Positions 30,624-41,023 of a stretch of 64,000 nt of DNA are shown one piece after another (positions within the stretch are counted from its first letter, which is position 1; every line of letters begins with the position of its first letter). Below the pieces are notes generated by a model. The model saw nothing but the letters and a program-made list of their open reading frames with translations. It searched no databases and was not told the origin of the DNA. The DNA comes from Bryoerythrophyllum caledonicum. Its lineage: Eukaryota; Streptophyta; Bryopsida; Pottiales; Pottiaceae. The stretch covers positions 62,001 through 126,000 of the forward strand of contig OZ020526.1 of assembly GCA_963971425.1 (NCBI GenBank), written 5' to 3'. The translations under genes were made by a program, and so were the position numbers.

Positions 30624-33018
30624 TTATAAACACTCTAGAGATGCCCTAATAACATCGATGGTCTCATCAGGAAGTTGATAGACAGGGTCATTGCCCTTGA
30701 CCCTGTGTAATGCCGGAAACATTTGAAATTTACACGCAATAACTAAACTCGCATCTACATGTGCAACTCGGGACTTTTTCAAAAATACGTAGGAATTTGG
30801 ACTGCTATCCCACTTCTGATAGTAGGTGCCGACAATGGTGTGCTGACCTTCATCGAACTCTCCTCCCCATGTGCACAAAAATTTGTCCCTGACTACTTGT
30901 TTTCTACGTTGGCACTGTAAAATGTAAAAGTCCACGCCCTCTTCGTTACCCTCATCCGTGGGGATGGCGAAATTGTCCCCTATATCCACCAACTCTCCAA
31001 GACTCTCGTCCGCTGTGTACTCCCAAGCATCCTCGTCTTCTTCAACATGTTGCCCCTGCTCAGCCATTTCTCTTGTGAATGTCAAGTCCGAAGGCGAAAG
31101 CCTCACTACCCTCCAGGGTTGCACATGCGACACCCTTTCGCACGATGCCCATTGTCCGTCCAAGCAATAGCAACAATAGCATGACAAGTCACGAGCCAAT
31201 AGTGATGTAGGATCAGAGGTGGACACTGCACGGATGGAGTGAAATTTTCGAGACCCCAAAATGGTTTGACAAGAGTGAGGGTGTCGCCGATCAACCGCAG
31301 ATACATTGATGTGGTGAAAGAACCGATGCGAGACGATTTTCCCATCACCCAAGGAGCTCACCACCAATCCTGCGAGCTTCTCTTCAAGGAAATCCACTGC
31401 ATCCCTGGCGTCTTGAAGCTTGCGCCAGGGGTTGTGGAGCTGCTCCGTGCGCAACGCACGCTTGACAACTGCGCCTGCCCCATCCCACTCTCCCTTCCCG
31501 TGCCCAGTTCCAAAAAAATTCCATTCCATTTCACATCCATTCGTCAGTGCCGGATATCTGCTAACAAAGTACATGGACCTTGCACCCTTAAACTGCCCTG
31601 CGTATCATCACAACACACCCTGCATGTCAATACACCATATTCACATTGTTCTATGGCAAAAGTAGTATACAAAAGACTACTCGTAGTATCTAATTATCTA
31701 CATATTGTGGTGAAGACAAATGCATATAGGTGAATATGTGACAAAATTATGAGTATTTTCAAAGATCTAGCACAGTATACATGAGTGAACCAGAATAGTT
31801 TTTTAAAGCCTACACATTGTATCTATGTACATACAAAGGATACTAGAAGTGTATACTTTGGGGCTTGAGAAGTATGTTCTAATTCAACGTAGAATTTTAT
31901 CAGACTACGAGTGTAGAATGATATACATCTAAACCAGTATGTGAAAGTGACAAGCATACTATCAACATACCGTCCTTAGTGGATGTGAATATACCAAAGG
32001 TGGATAGCACTACACATGTACAAGCAAATATTGCACCAGCAAAGACGAGTATATTAGCTACACAATTTGGTATCATCAATGTATATGACACTCTACCTGC
32101 GCAGCCGTCACTCCACACCCAGTGTCGTTTGACCTCGACGCCATGCTCACATAACCACTCCCAGTGCTTCATGAAGCATTGTTGAACAAAGAGAGTATCG
32201 TGCGTCCTATCATCAGATACGTAGAAGTGAGACTCCTTAACAATTTCCTCAGAGCTGGGCACATACCGATATGTAATGTGCACGAGGATGGTGACTTGGG
32301 AAGACTGCCAGTGCATGGATTGTATCTCATTTTGAATTTCAAAGGTATAATTCTCCGCGAAGTCTACATGGGAAAGAATCACATCTTGCGGAAGCTCGTC
32401 CATGCTTGTGCGACACTGGACATCCTGCCACCTTGCCACAAAGTTGTGAGTGATAAAACGGTGAAGCCGCGGCAATAGATATTGGAAGAACTCTGGAGGG
32501 GAAGTATCCATATACACTTCCCCTATGCGCTTCTTGGGCCGTCCATCTTCACCGACACCGACAGTATGCATGTCAAAACGTCGCCATTTGAACCCGAACT
32601 CCGACTCTGCATTCTCATGGGGGCATATCGACAAGGCATGACCTCCGCAAGCTGGACAGTCCCCCATTAGACATTCCAGTCGGTGGAACTCGTCATTCTC
32701 CCTTACAGGACAAACAACTGATTCCCACATCTGAGTAACGCCTTCAAAATTGGCCAAATGTGCTGAACAAGACACATCGCTTACTTGACAACAAACTACA
32801 CATGTACAAAGGCACGAAATACTCGCGTGAAAACCCCTCCGAGCATCTCTGAGTGTTTGTAAAGCTTGACAGAGTAAGTCAAGCTCGACATGGTATCTAC
32901 AACAACAAACATTTCTCTCGTTGCATTGCTTAACAAAAAAAGGTCTCAGCTGCTCAAATTTATGCCGCCCCAACGTGCATTCTGGATGTGCTTGAGTATA
33001 TCGCTCGTACAAAGAGGC
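30624..33018 (-). CDS. Two-exon gene with DDE-like (RNase H-fold-like) domain, unknown family
   Basis: The exons are 33018-32097 and 31597-30624 on the minus strand. The donor is GCAG|GTAGAG and the acceptor CGCAG|GGCAG. The phase is consistent and restores an SDGCAGQFKG stretch across the junction. Exon 1 has a Cys/His-rich part (CCCRYH, CLCTCVVCC, CPACGGH), then SHVDFAENYTFEIQNE and WSDGCAG. Exon 2 has NFFGTGHGKGEWDGAG, CYCCYCLDGQW and a C-terminal domain with GTYYQKWDSS. The acidic residues in DFAENY and SDG followed by a GHGKG helix region resemble DDE transposase-like cores that I recall from multi-copy animal and algal genes. I cannot name the superfamily. No lesion interrupts the two exons. 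An N-terminal exon may be missing; the satellite begins 300 bases upstream. Confidence 0.6.
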
Positions 33019-33343
33019 CTGACATAGATACCACCATGGTATATTAGTAGAAATATGGAGAATACATGGAATATTTAACAGACTTGCGAACCATGTAGTA
33101 CTTCTCACATACTTGGTACAACCTACTTGTCTAGGGCTATGTAAAAGTGCCAAGGTATATGCAGACCCTAAACATATATATACATATACCACAGGTTCAC
33201 ATTGTAGTATTTTTCTTTCACTGTCTCTAGTGTGGTCCTTGAACTACTAGAAGGGGTTATAAGTGACCTCAAAAGTAAGTACAAGAATTTATGGTTAGAA
33301 TATCCATACTTGACTTTATATGTACCCTAGTCCAAATTTTCTA

Positions 33344-34320
33344 CCCCCCTAAACCCTCAACCTGCAAACTTCTCCTATTTTCCCACCCCTAAACACCCAT
33401 TTTACCCTCTAAATCCCGAACCCTGAACCCCCCCAAAACCCTACACCCCCCTCAAACCCTACAACCCCCAAACCCTAATCCCCTCGACCCTAAACCCCAA
33501 ACCATCCCATGTTCCCCCTCGCCCCGTTCATGCTTGTTCCCTAAACCCCGAACCCAACCCTAAGCCCTCCATCGTCTTCAATCCTAATCGTCCACGCCCA
33601 TTCTCGAATCCATTCATCTGGATCCATCCCCCCTAAACCCTCAACCTGCAAACTTCTCCTATTTTCCCACCAGTAAACATCCATTTTACCCTCTAAATCC
33701 CGAACCCTGAACCCCTCGAAACCCTACACCCCCTTTCAACCCTACAAACTCCAAACCCTAATCTCCTCGACCCTAAACCCCGAACCATCCCATGTTCCCC
33801 CTCGCCCCGTTCATGCTTGTTCCCTAAATCCCGAACCCAATCCTAAACCCTTCACCGTCTTCAATCCTAATCGTCCACGCCCGTTCTCGATTCCATTCAT
33901 CTGGATCCATCCCCCCTAAACCCTCACCTTGCAAACTTTTCCTATTTTCCCACCCGTAAACACCCATTTTACCCTCTAAATCCCAAACCCTGAACCCCCC
34001 AACACCCTACAGCCCCCTCAAACCCTACAGCCCTCTCAAACCCTACAACCTCCAAACCCTAATTCCCTCGACCCTAAACCCCAAACCATCCCATGTTTCC
34101 CCTCGCCCCGTTCATGCTTGTTCCCTAAACCCTGAACCCAACCCTAAACCCTCCACCGTCTTCAATCCTAATCGTCCACGCCCATTCTCGATTCCATTCA
34201 TCTCCATCCATCCCCCCTAAACCCTCAACCTGCAAACTTTCTCTATTATCCCACCTCTAAACACCCATTTTACCCTCTAAATCCCAAACCGAGAACCCCT
34301 CGAAACCCTACACCCCCTTA
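33344..34320. repeat. ~283-bp satellite with telomere-like CCCTAAACCC motifs
   Basis: Four tandem copies start near 33344, 33627, 33911 and 34212. Each opens with CCCCCCTAAACCCTCAACCTGC or a variant. Within each unit CCCTAAA, CCCTACA and CCGAACCC variants alternate with a unique part containing CATGTTCCCCCTCGCCCCGT. This is a telomere-derived (interstitial or subtelomeric) satellite with a long unit, not a telomere tract. Confidence 0.9.
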
Positions 34321-35485
34321 AAACCTGTGAGTGGCCAAAGTGGGCCCTCACTCTTTTTTCTTCTTTTTTTCGAGTTTTTGATAGTATTGACCCAATTTTA
34401 GTTAAAGTAGTGGTCAACCCATCTATTAAAGTCAAAATTCCTAGAGTAATAGGCCTAGTGCCATGATGTGACACTAAGTTCCTATTTTTTCCTCTTCCCT
34501 ACTTATATGCTTGAAAGTGTAGTGGAAGTGGAATGGAAATGACGAGAAAGACAAAAAAGGGGAAGAAAGGTCCTTGGAAAATGACTAAAAATTGAGAAAT
34601 GGGACAAAAATTATGGGAAAAAAATGGGAGAGTGTCTCCTAGCAGGTAGAAGTAGTGGTAAAATTTCTAGAATTTTCCGAGTTGAATTGCTATTTTATTC
34701 TAGGGTTTGACCAATGGATCGGCGGGTTGACCGTTTGGGAAAAATACTTAGGAACCTTCAAAAATGCTAAGGAAATTTAGGTAGACTAATTAGGGTGCTA
34801 GGAGTCCAGCTATGTGGTTAGTTTTTGAAGTTATAAGTAAATTGCAAATCATCAGTAGATAGTACTAGATCTAGTGTAATAGTCTTTAAAAAATCAAAAA
34901 AAAAAGAAAAAAAAAAAAAAGAGAAGAAAGAAAAAGGAAGTGGTTGGATGTGCTTCTCCATGCACATGCCACATGACAATCCTTGTCACCATGGATTTAA
35001 TTTTAGAGCGGCTTGTCAGGAGCAAAGAGGCGAATTAATGTTCGTGATAAACTAAATACATGCAAAAACGGCTGTAAGTAGCCAATTCCTGCGCTTCTGT
35101 GAGAGGTCATGGGCTGCCTCATTAAAACTAAGCCAGTCTTGTCGGGGAAGAAAAAGAAAAGACAGAAAAAAAGGAAAAAAGAAAAAGAAAAAGAACACAG
35201 CCAGGCGGAATCCCTGGCGAAGAGCGCTGGAGCTCTCTGTTTTTTCCCCTTCTTCTTTTTTCGTGTATGTGCGGAATCGATGCGCGAGGAGAGCGGGGCT
35301 CTCTGGTTTTTTTTGGAAAAGAGCTATTCGAAGAGGTGCGCCCTGGGCGCGAGGAGAGCTGAATCGGGTGTGGCTGTGGGCACCGCGAACTGAGTGAGTG
35401 AGAGAGGAGCTCCGACGAGGGAGGAGCTGGGAGTCTCGTTTTTTTTGTGGTTGTTTTTTTTGTGCGCGTGTACGCAAGGCACCGG

Positions 35486-37389
35486 TGTCGTGTAGAGAGG
35501 GGAGCGCTTTGAGAATACGCGAGGTATCTGGCTGCGACTTCGTATAGTCTGCTACGGAGTTCTGTCAAATCTTGTGGTCTTCGGTCTTCAGTCTTCAGTC
35601 TTCAGTCTTCAATCTTCAAACTCCTCCCCGTTGGCCTATCCTGTGGTGGCTCTAAAGGGTTAAGGGTAAAGGTGGATGATAAGAAACCACGGCCTCGGAC
35701 GGGTAAAACGGGACGGCCAGACCACAAGCTGAAACCGTCCGAAAGATTGGCTCCTAAAATTCAAACCCACGGTGACCAGCAAACGTGCCTCACCGGTGGG
35801 AACGACATAAACACGACCGTGTGGGCAATTAACCCCACTTCGCCGCAACAAAGTTTACAAGAACAGAATTGAAATACAACTAGCCTCCAAAACTGGCTTG
35901 GAATCACAAAAAAAGAAATCGGACCACAAGCCACAACACACTTGTCCCCATCTTCTCTTCTCTTCAATCCTCAAGTCTTCAATTCTTCCATCTTTCAACT
36001 CCAAAGTCTTCAAGTGTTCAAAAACACTAAGAAACTCAAAAGAAGTGTTCAAAAACACAATGGAAAAGTTTCACCAAGGCTGTAACCTTCAAACAAGTGA
36101 CACCGATGACTCAAAACTTCAAATACTAAGTGTAATAGCTCTCTGGAAAGCTAATTCAGACAACTAACACTCCTCCAAATTTCAAGTCAATCTAAACTAC
36201 TGTCCGAAAGATATACGAGTTCAAAGTTCTGCCCCTCCAGATATTCAATCGCTCATAACTTCTTCTTCAAAACTCCAAATCTCAATTGTATTAACTTTTT
36301 GAAGAGCTATGACCATGGTTTATGCACTTTCCAATTTTCAAACAATTCCAAACTACTGTCCAAAAGTTATGGACAATCAAAGTTCTGCCTACCCCTATTC
36401 ATTCAAATCTCTATAACTTCTTGCTCACAACTCCAAATCTCAATTGTAATATTTTTCTATAAAGCTAAGATAGAGATGCACAATCCCTCAAAATCTCAAA
36501 TCAAATTGAGAACTACAGAAAAAGTTGTGGCTCCTCGAAACCTCTGCCCCTCAATGGATGGCCTCGGGTTTTCACAGAATTAAAACCTCAATAACTTTTT
36601 CTCTACAACTCCGAATTCAAATTTTAAAACGAGTATGGAAAGCTCTTGAAACAAGAAACAAGATCACAAATTTTCAATTCCATAGCATTCAAGCTCAACG
36701 AGTTACACACAGTCAAAGTTCTGCTCCAAACCCTTGCTCTCTCACCCGCACACACACACACACTCACTCACTAAAAAATCTCTTTTCCAACATTTTCACC
36801 TCAAGTGGACGTGGGCACTCCAGCCCATGTCACCCTATCCAAAGTACCCCACAAGGTACTTTGCTACTTTCTTATCCTTTCCACTTTCAACCACATAAAT
36901 CCCCTAGTCTTTTATTTATTGGAAGACTAAAAATTTAGACCTTCCAACCAACAAGATAAATAAAATAAAATAAAAATAACTAAAAAACAAATAAATAAAA
37001 ACTTATCGTAAGATAGCTGATGGAACGGACGTATAAAGGTGTTGATTCGCACAACCTGATCGCCAAGTCGTGGACTTGGTTGGCTGGAAATGTTGTGGTC
37101 AGTGGCCGCCGCCAGTCCGGGTTCGAACCCGATCGAGCCCGTCGAGTGGTTGAGCGGCCCACGGCTTGGCTCGCTAGTGAGGCAGGAAAAATACCAGTCA
37201 ACCCGCTACCTACCCCCCTGAGCAGTGACAAGAGCGGTGCAGCACCTACATGCTAACACTTGCCCAAATCCTCAAACCGTGGTTCTCACCACGACCAAAC
37301 CATTTTATCCCAACTCCTTACTTATTAAAATCCACACATATAAAGACTAATACTTGTATGTACATGATGGAAGAATTTCCATCAGGACA
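35486..37389 (-). repeat. 3' LTR of element B
   Basis: This matches 43521-45424 with equal length. On its inner side, minus-strand AGAGAGGGTGAA before TGTCCTG is a purine-rich tract in polypurine position (about 37390-37402). Short ORFs inside it are duplicated in the other LTR and are not genes. Confidence 0.93.
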
Positions 37390-37432
37390 TTCACCCTCTC
37401 TAAACCTGCACATCCTCTGGTATGTGCCAAGC

Positions 37433-38479
37433 TTAGTCATCCTCACTATCTTGGTTGTCCCGAACTGCATCTTCTAAATCTTCATCTTCATCTTCAGCTT
37501 GATCAGTGTCATCAAATTGTTGTGGATCGAGAATGTCCTCTAAGTCTTCAAGATGATACCTGTCACTCCTTCGAAAGACTTTGATGCGTTTTCCAGCCAC
37601 TGGTACACGAAGAGGAACTCCATCTAACTCTCGAAGTGAATAAGTGCCATTGACGTGCACTTTAATCACTACATAGGGTCCAATCCATCTCTTTGCAAAT
37701 TTCCGTACCATGCTGTGTTGATGCTCCAATGTACTATCAAATACAAGGACCCAATCACCCTCTCTGATCTTCTTTCTCCTCAATCGATGTGTTTTGTCAA
37801 AGCGTTCTTTGTTGCCCAATCTAGCAGTTTTCATCTTCTCCAAGGCTATCTCAAGGTCCTCAGGCAATCTTGCCAACTGCTGAAAACGAAGTTCCAACAG
37901 TCTTTCCCTACTGATGCCATCTTCCCATGAAAGAAACACCCATGTGGGAATATCGTTCTCCACCGGCATGATAAGTTTCTGCCCATACATAAGTTCTACA
38001 GGCATGTAACCGGTAACCGTACTATGTGTTGTTCTATCAGCCCATAGTGCAAACGGTAGCAATTTTGGCCATAAACTAGGCTTTCCTTTGCAAGCTTTGA
38101 CTAGAGCATGAATGATTGGAGGATGTCCCCTCTCGATCTTGCCGTTTGCCTCAGGATTGTAAGCAGTTGTCAGTTTCAACTGCACACCATATCGCTTGAA
38201 AAATTCTTTGGCTTCCGTAGCATTCAACTCTCCTCTGTCAGCTCTCATTCGGCCAATACTCCCATACCGACTAAAAATATCTTCAAGTATAAATCGGCAT
38301 ACATTCTCCGTGGCCTTGGTCCTCAATGCTCTTCCCTCAACAAAGTTTGAGAGTTCTTCTCGGGCCAAAACAAGGTACTTCATTCCCCACATTGCACTTG
38401 GCATAGCAACCAAATCGATCATCCATTGAAAATGGATTGCAATGGGATAAGTTGGATGCAATTCGTCTCTGTGTCGCAC
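37433..38479 (-). CDS. Element B integrase core and C-terminal region
   Basis: A 348-residue open frame. The catalytic triad is visible: Asp in FQWMIDLVAMP, Asp in MRADRGE, and Glu in NPEANGKIERGH. After the core comes an SH3-like region (KIREGDWVLVFD, RWIGPYVVIKV), then an Asp/Glu-rich tail ending at 37433. The zinc-binding part lies upstream in the frame ending at 38546 and continues past a TGA (38546-38548) that replaces what looks like a Trp codon, with CVVCQ just beyond it. The wording of the core resembles fungal Ty3 integrases. With the upstream stop, integrase would not be joined to RT unless the stop is read through. Confidence 0.85.
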   Translation of the reverse strand: MRHRDELHPTYPIAIHFQWMIDLVAMPSAMWGMKYLVLAREELSNFVEGRALRTKATENVCRFILEDIFSRYGSIGRMRADRGELNATEAKEFFKRYGVQLKLTTAYNPEANGKIERGHPPIIHALVKACKGKPSLWPKLLPFALWADRTTHSTVTGYMPVELMYGQKLIMPVENDIPTWVFLSWEDGISRERLLELRFQQLARLPEDLEIALEKMKTARLGNKERFDKTHRLRRKKIREGDWVLVFDSTLEHQHSMVRKFAKRWIGPYVVIKVHVNGTYSLRELDGVPLRVPVAGKRIKVFRRSDRYHLEDLEDILDPQQFDDTDQAEDEDEDLEDAVRDNQDSEDD

Positions 38480-38545
38480 CTTGGATTGTAATTGGCATAC
38501 TACACAAGAAGCTACAAATTCCTCAACATCTTTGTACAGCCCCTT

Positions 38546-39022
38546 TCACCAATATCTCTCCTTGATTTTTGTATAAGTGGCCCACACTCCTCTGTGACCG
38601 GCCCAGAGTGTATCATGAAGCTCTTGTAGGACTTGGGTCTTGGTTCCAGAGTCTCCCACCACTCTTAAAGGCACATCACCAGCTCTTTTTGCCCTCTTCC
38701 ATAGAAATCCATCTTTCAGCAGATATCCATAAGACTGATGTCTGATGTCTTTGAATGTCTTATCCATCCAACTTCTTTGCCGTTCCATTGTGCTCAAGCA
38801 GAGCCCAATATCTCTCAGCTTTCCTTCGTACAGCTCACCCTTGAAAGGCAATACTCTAGTGGACGTGCTTTCACCATCTATGTTCAACACATAGCCTCCG
38901 TGTAACAATTCTTCACCATGTTCGTGAGCCATCATCTCCTCTTCTTTGAAATACCTTGCTCTAGACAACATATCGGCAACTGAATTCTTTTTGCCTTCAA
39001 TGTGAACTAGAACAGGATTCAA
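38546..39022 (-). pseudogene. Element B RNase H end and integrase zinc region
   Basis: This is in the same frame as the RT-RNase H ORF, from which it is separated by one TGA (39041-39043) in place of a Trp-like codon. It begins with the NPVLVHIEGKKNSVADMLSRA stretch that ends RNase H in Ty3 elements. It then has LHDTLWAGHRGVWATYTKIKERYW, the His part of the integrase zinc-binding domain, and stops at a second TGA at 38546-38548. Confidence 0.8.
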
Positions 39023-39040
39023 AGACTTGATGTAGGCTAT

Positions 39041-40810
39041 TCAGCGTAGCATTGCAATGTCTGGTGAAGAACAATTTGCTATCATCCCCAGCAAAGGCAA
39101 GCAGTCAGTTTCTAAAACTACTTCCGCACCAATCAAGTAGTTTCTATCCGCTTTTAGAGCTGTGAGGGCGCCCCAGAGTTCTCTTTTAACTTGTGGATAA
39201 GCCCTCTGTCGCTCTGTCAAGATCCTTGCTCCAAATCGGATAGCAAATCTCTTCCCTTCTTCATCATCTTGTCCAACAGCCCATCCAATTGCAATTGGAC
39301 TCGTATCAACAGTTACAATCACCGGTCTTCCACAAGTATAACTCACTTGTTTAAGAACTGATGGTGACTCCAAGATTCTCTTCAGCTCTATCATAGCTTG
39401 ATCTTGCTCACATTGCCAAACGAATTTGTTCCTCTTGCGCAATAGCTTGTAAAGAGGTTCTGATATATGAGCAAAATGAGGGATCCAAATTTGGTAGAAG
39501 ACACAGGCTCCTAAAAACCTCCTTACTTCAGTGACATTGCTACAGGCCTTCATTCTTCCAATAGCATCCACCTTCTCAGGGTTAGGTTTTCTTCCATAAG
39601 AACCACACAAGTGTCCAACCACCAAAATCTCATCAACCCCAAATTTGGACTTCTCAATCGAGAGAGTCAAATTGACCTCCTCCAATTTGCTCAAGATTTT
39701 GGCCACATCTTCAATATGATTACTCACAAAGGCTCTGCAACCATCATCTTGGATGGTTAAGTCTTTATCTTTCTCCACACACCCCTTCATGGGAATGTCA
39801 TCCACAAAAGGTATGGTTTTCTGAGGCACAAAGTCTCTTACGATTTGATTCATGGCGCTCTGCATATGTGCCACCGAGTTGGTAGCACCTTGAGGCAATG
39901 TACACATGCGTACTAATCCAAGTGGAATTTTCATGGTTGTTAAATCTCTGCTCTCAGCAGCCAATTGAAATTGATCATAACCAGAGTATAGATCTCCAAT
40001 GGAATAAATTGCATGTCCCGCAAATGCTTCAGCTACTTCATCAACAATAGGCCCTGAGCCTTTGTTTCTGATTGTCACTCCGTTTGCTGGCTGCATATCT
40101 TGAATGAACCTCAATGCTCCCGATTTCTTTGGTACTGTAAACCATCGGTTGGAATATGGAGCCATCGAAGGCTCAAGTATGCCCATGCGTGTCTTTTCCT
40201 TAAGCAGCTCCACAAGCTTTGGTAGTAGAGCTCGAGGAACTGGAATTGGCTTCAAATCCCATGGTATATGTGGCACTGTAAAAATAACCATTGGTGCCAC
40301 AACACTTGGTTGAACGCACCCAATCTCATCTGGCGAAGAAGCAAAGGCTTTTCCATGCATGGAAAGCATGTCCTGAAATTTCTTCTTCTCCGGCTCAGTC
40401 AAGAAATCATCTCCTCCAATCTTCAAGTTTGCCAACGTCTCTTTGGTAAACTTGTGTCTAATCCTTCTTGCTTCTCTCAAACTTGGCTCTTTCTCAGCTT
40501 GTTTGATATGATCATCAGTATCAGATGGTAGCTGAGTAGCCACTGGCTTCACTTTCTTGGCCACAGTTTTATATTTTGTATAAACTGCAGCCTCCGGTCT
40601 CTGTCCATCAATTTTGAAGTCACACAGCCTTGTCATTGCTGTTGAAATCTCATGATACATTGAACTTGTATGGACATTGACAATGCAATGTGTAATCTTC
40701 TCTTCATCCTTATCTGCCTCTAGATCTTGCAAAGTCTGTAAGATATCATCTGGCATTCCATTTTCTTCGTAAAAACTAGAAATGCTTTCATCTACCTCTA
40801 CAACATTCAT
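39041..40810 (-). CDS. Element B reverse transcriptase-RNase H
   Basis: The 589-residue frame has an N-terminal linker with KKVKPVATQLP. RT follows, with SNRWFTVPKKSGALRFIQDM, IGDLYSGYDQFQL, LPQGATNSV and the active site PFVDDIPMKG. Then come the connection and an RNase H with VTVDTSPIAIGWAVGQ and TERQRAYPQVKRELWGAL. The VKPVATxLP, GYDQ...SRDLTT and VDDIPMKG wording is that of fungal Ty3 elements and differs from the plant Tat/CRM style of elements A and C. The start is disturbed by a 19-bp tandem duplication (about 40787-40824) that changes the frame. The spacer frame at 40788-41009 was probably the original N-terminal extension. Confidence 0.88.
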   Translation of the reverse strand: MNVVEVDESISSFYEENGMPDDILQTLQDLEADKDEEKITHCIVNVHTSSMYHEISTAMTRLCDFKIDGQRPEAAVYTKYKTVAKKVKPVATQLPSDTDDHIKQAEKEPSLREARRIRHKFTKETLANLKIGGDDFLTEPEKKKFQDMLSMHGKAFASSPDEIGCVQPSVVAPMVIFTVPHIPWDLKPIPVPRALLPKLVELLKEKTRMGILEPSMAPYSNRWFTVPKKSGALRFIQDMQPANGVTIRNKGSGPIVDEVAEAFAGHAIYSIGDLYSGYDQFQLAAESRDLTTMKIPLGLVRMCTLPQGATNSVAHMQSAMNQIVRDFVPQKTIPFVDDIPMKGCVEKDKDLTIQDDGCRAFVSNHIEDVAKILSKLEEVNLTLSIEKSKFGVDEILVVGHLCGSYGRKPNPEKVDAIGRMKACSNVTEVRRFLGACVFYQIWIPHFAHISEPLYKLLRKRNKFVWQCEQDQAMIELKRILESPSVLKQVSYTCGRPVIVTVDTSPIAIGWAVGQDDEEGKRFAIRFGARILTERQRAYPQVKRELWGALTALKADRNYLIGAEVVLETDCLPLLGMIANCSSPDIAMLR

Positions 40811-41023
40811 CTACCTCTACAACATTCATCTTTTTAAGATTTTTCTCCATCTTTTTCACAAGCTTTCTACATACAGGGTCCAAGTCTTTGACACCCGTAA
40901 ATCTTTCAAAGCCACACTTTGTCACACTTAAAAATCCACACTTAACACTAGTATGTACATTGGGGAATCTACCAGTCTTAGTTCCCTTAGCACCCGTGGA
41001 TCCCCACATCCCACGTGTGCCCT

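Noticed and set aside
30624-33018. KDZ-type transposase with cysteine cluster
   Set aside because: Cys-rich parts suggested it at first, but the KDZ signature could not be found and the DFAENY / SDGCAG / GHGKG pattern fits another, unnamed core better.
33344-34320. Chromosome end (telomere)
   Set aside because: Telomeric words are degenerate and embedded in a ~283-bp unit, with unrelated sequence on both sides.
37110-37165. Possible tRNA or SINE in the element B LTR (GGGTTCGAACCC, also near 45155)
   Set aside because: The B-box-like word is palindromic and the only A-box-like word lies on the wrong side of it; no cloverleaf could be drawn.
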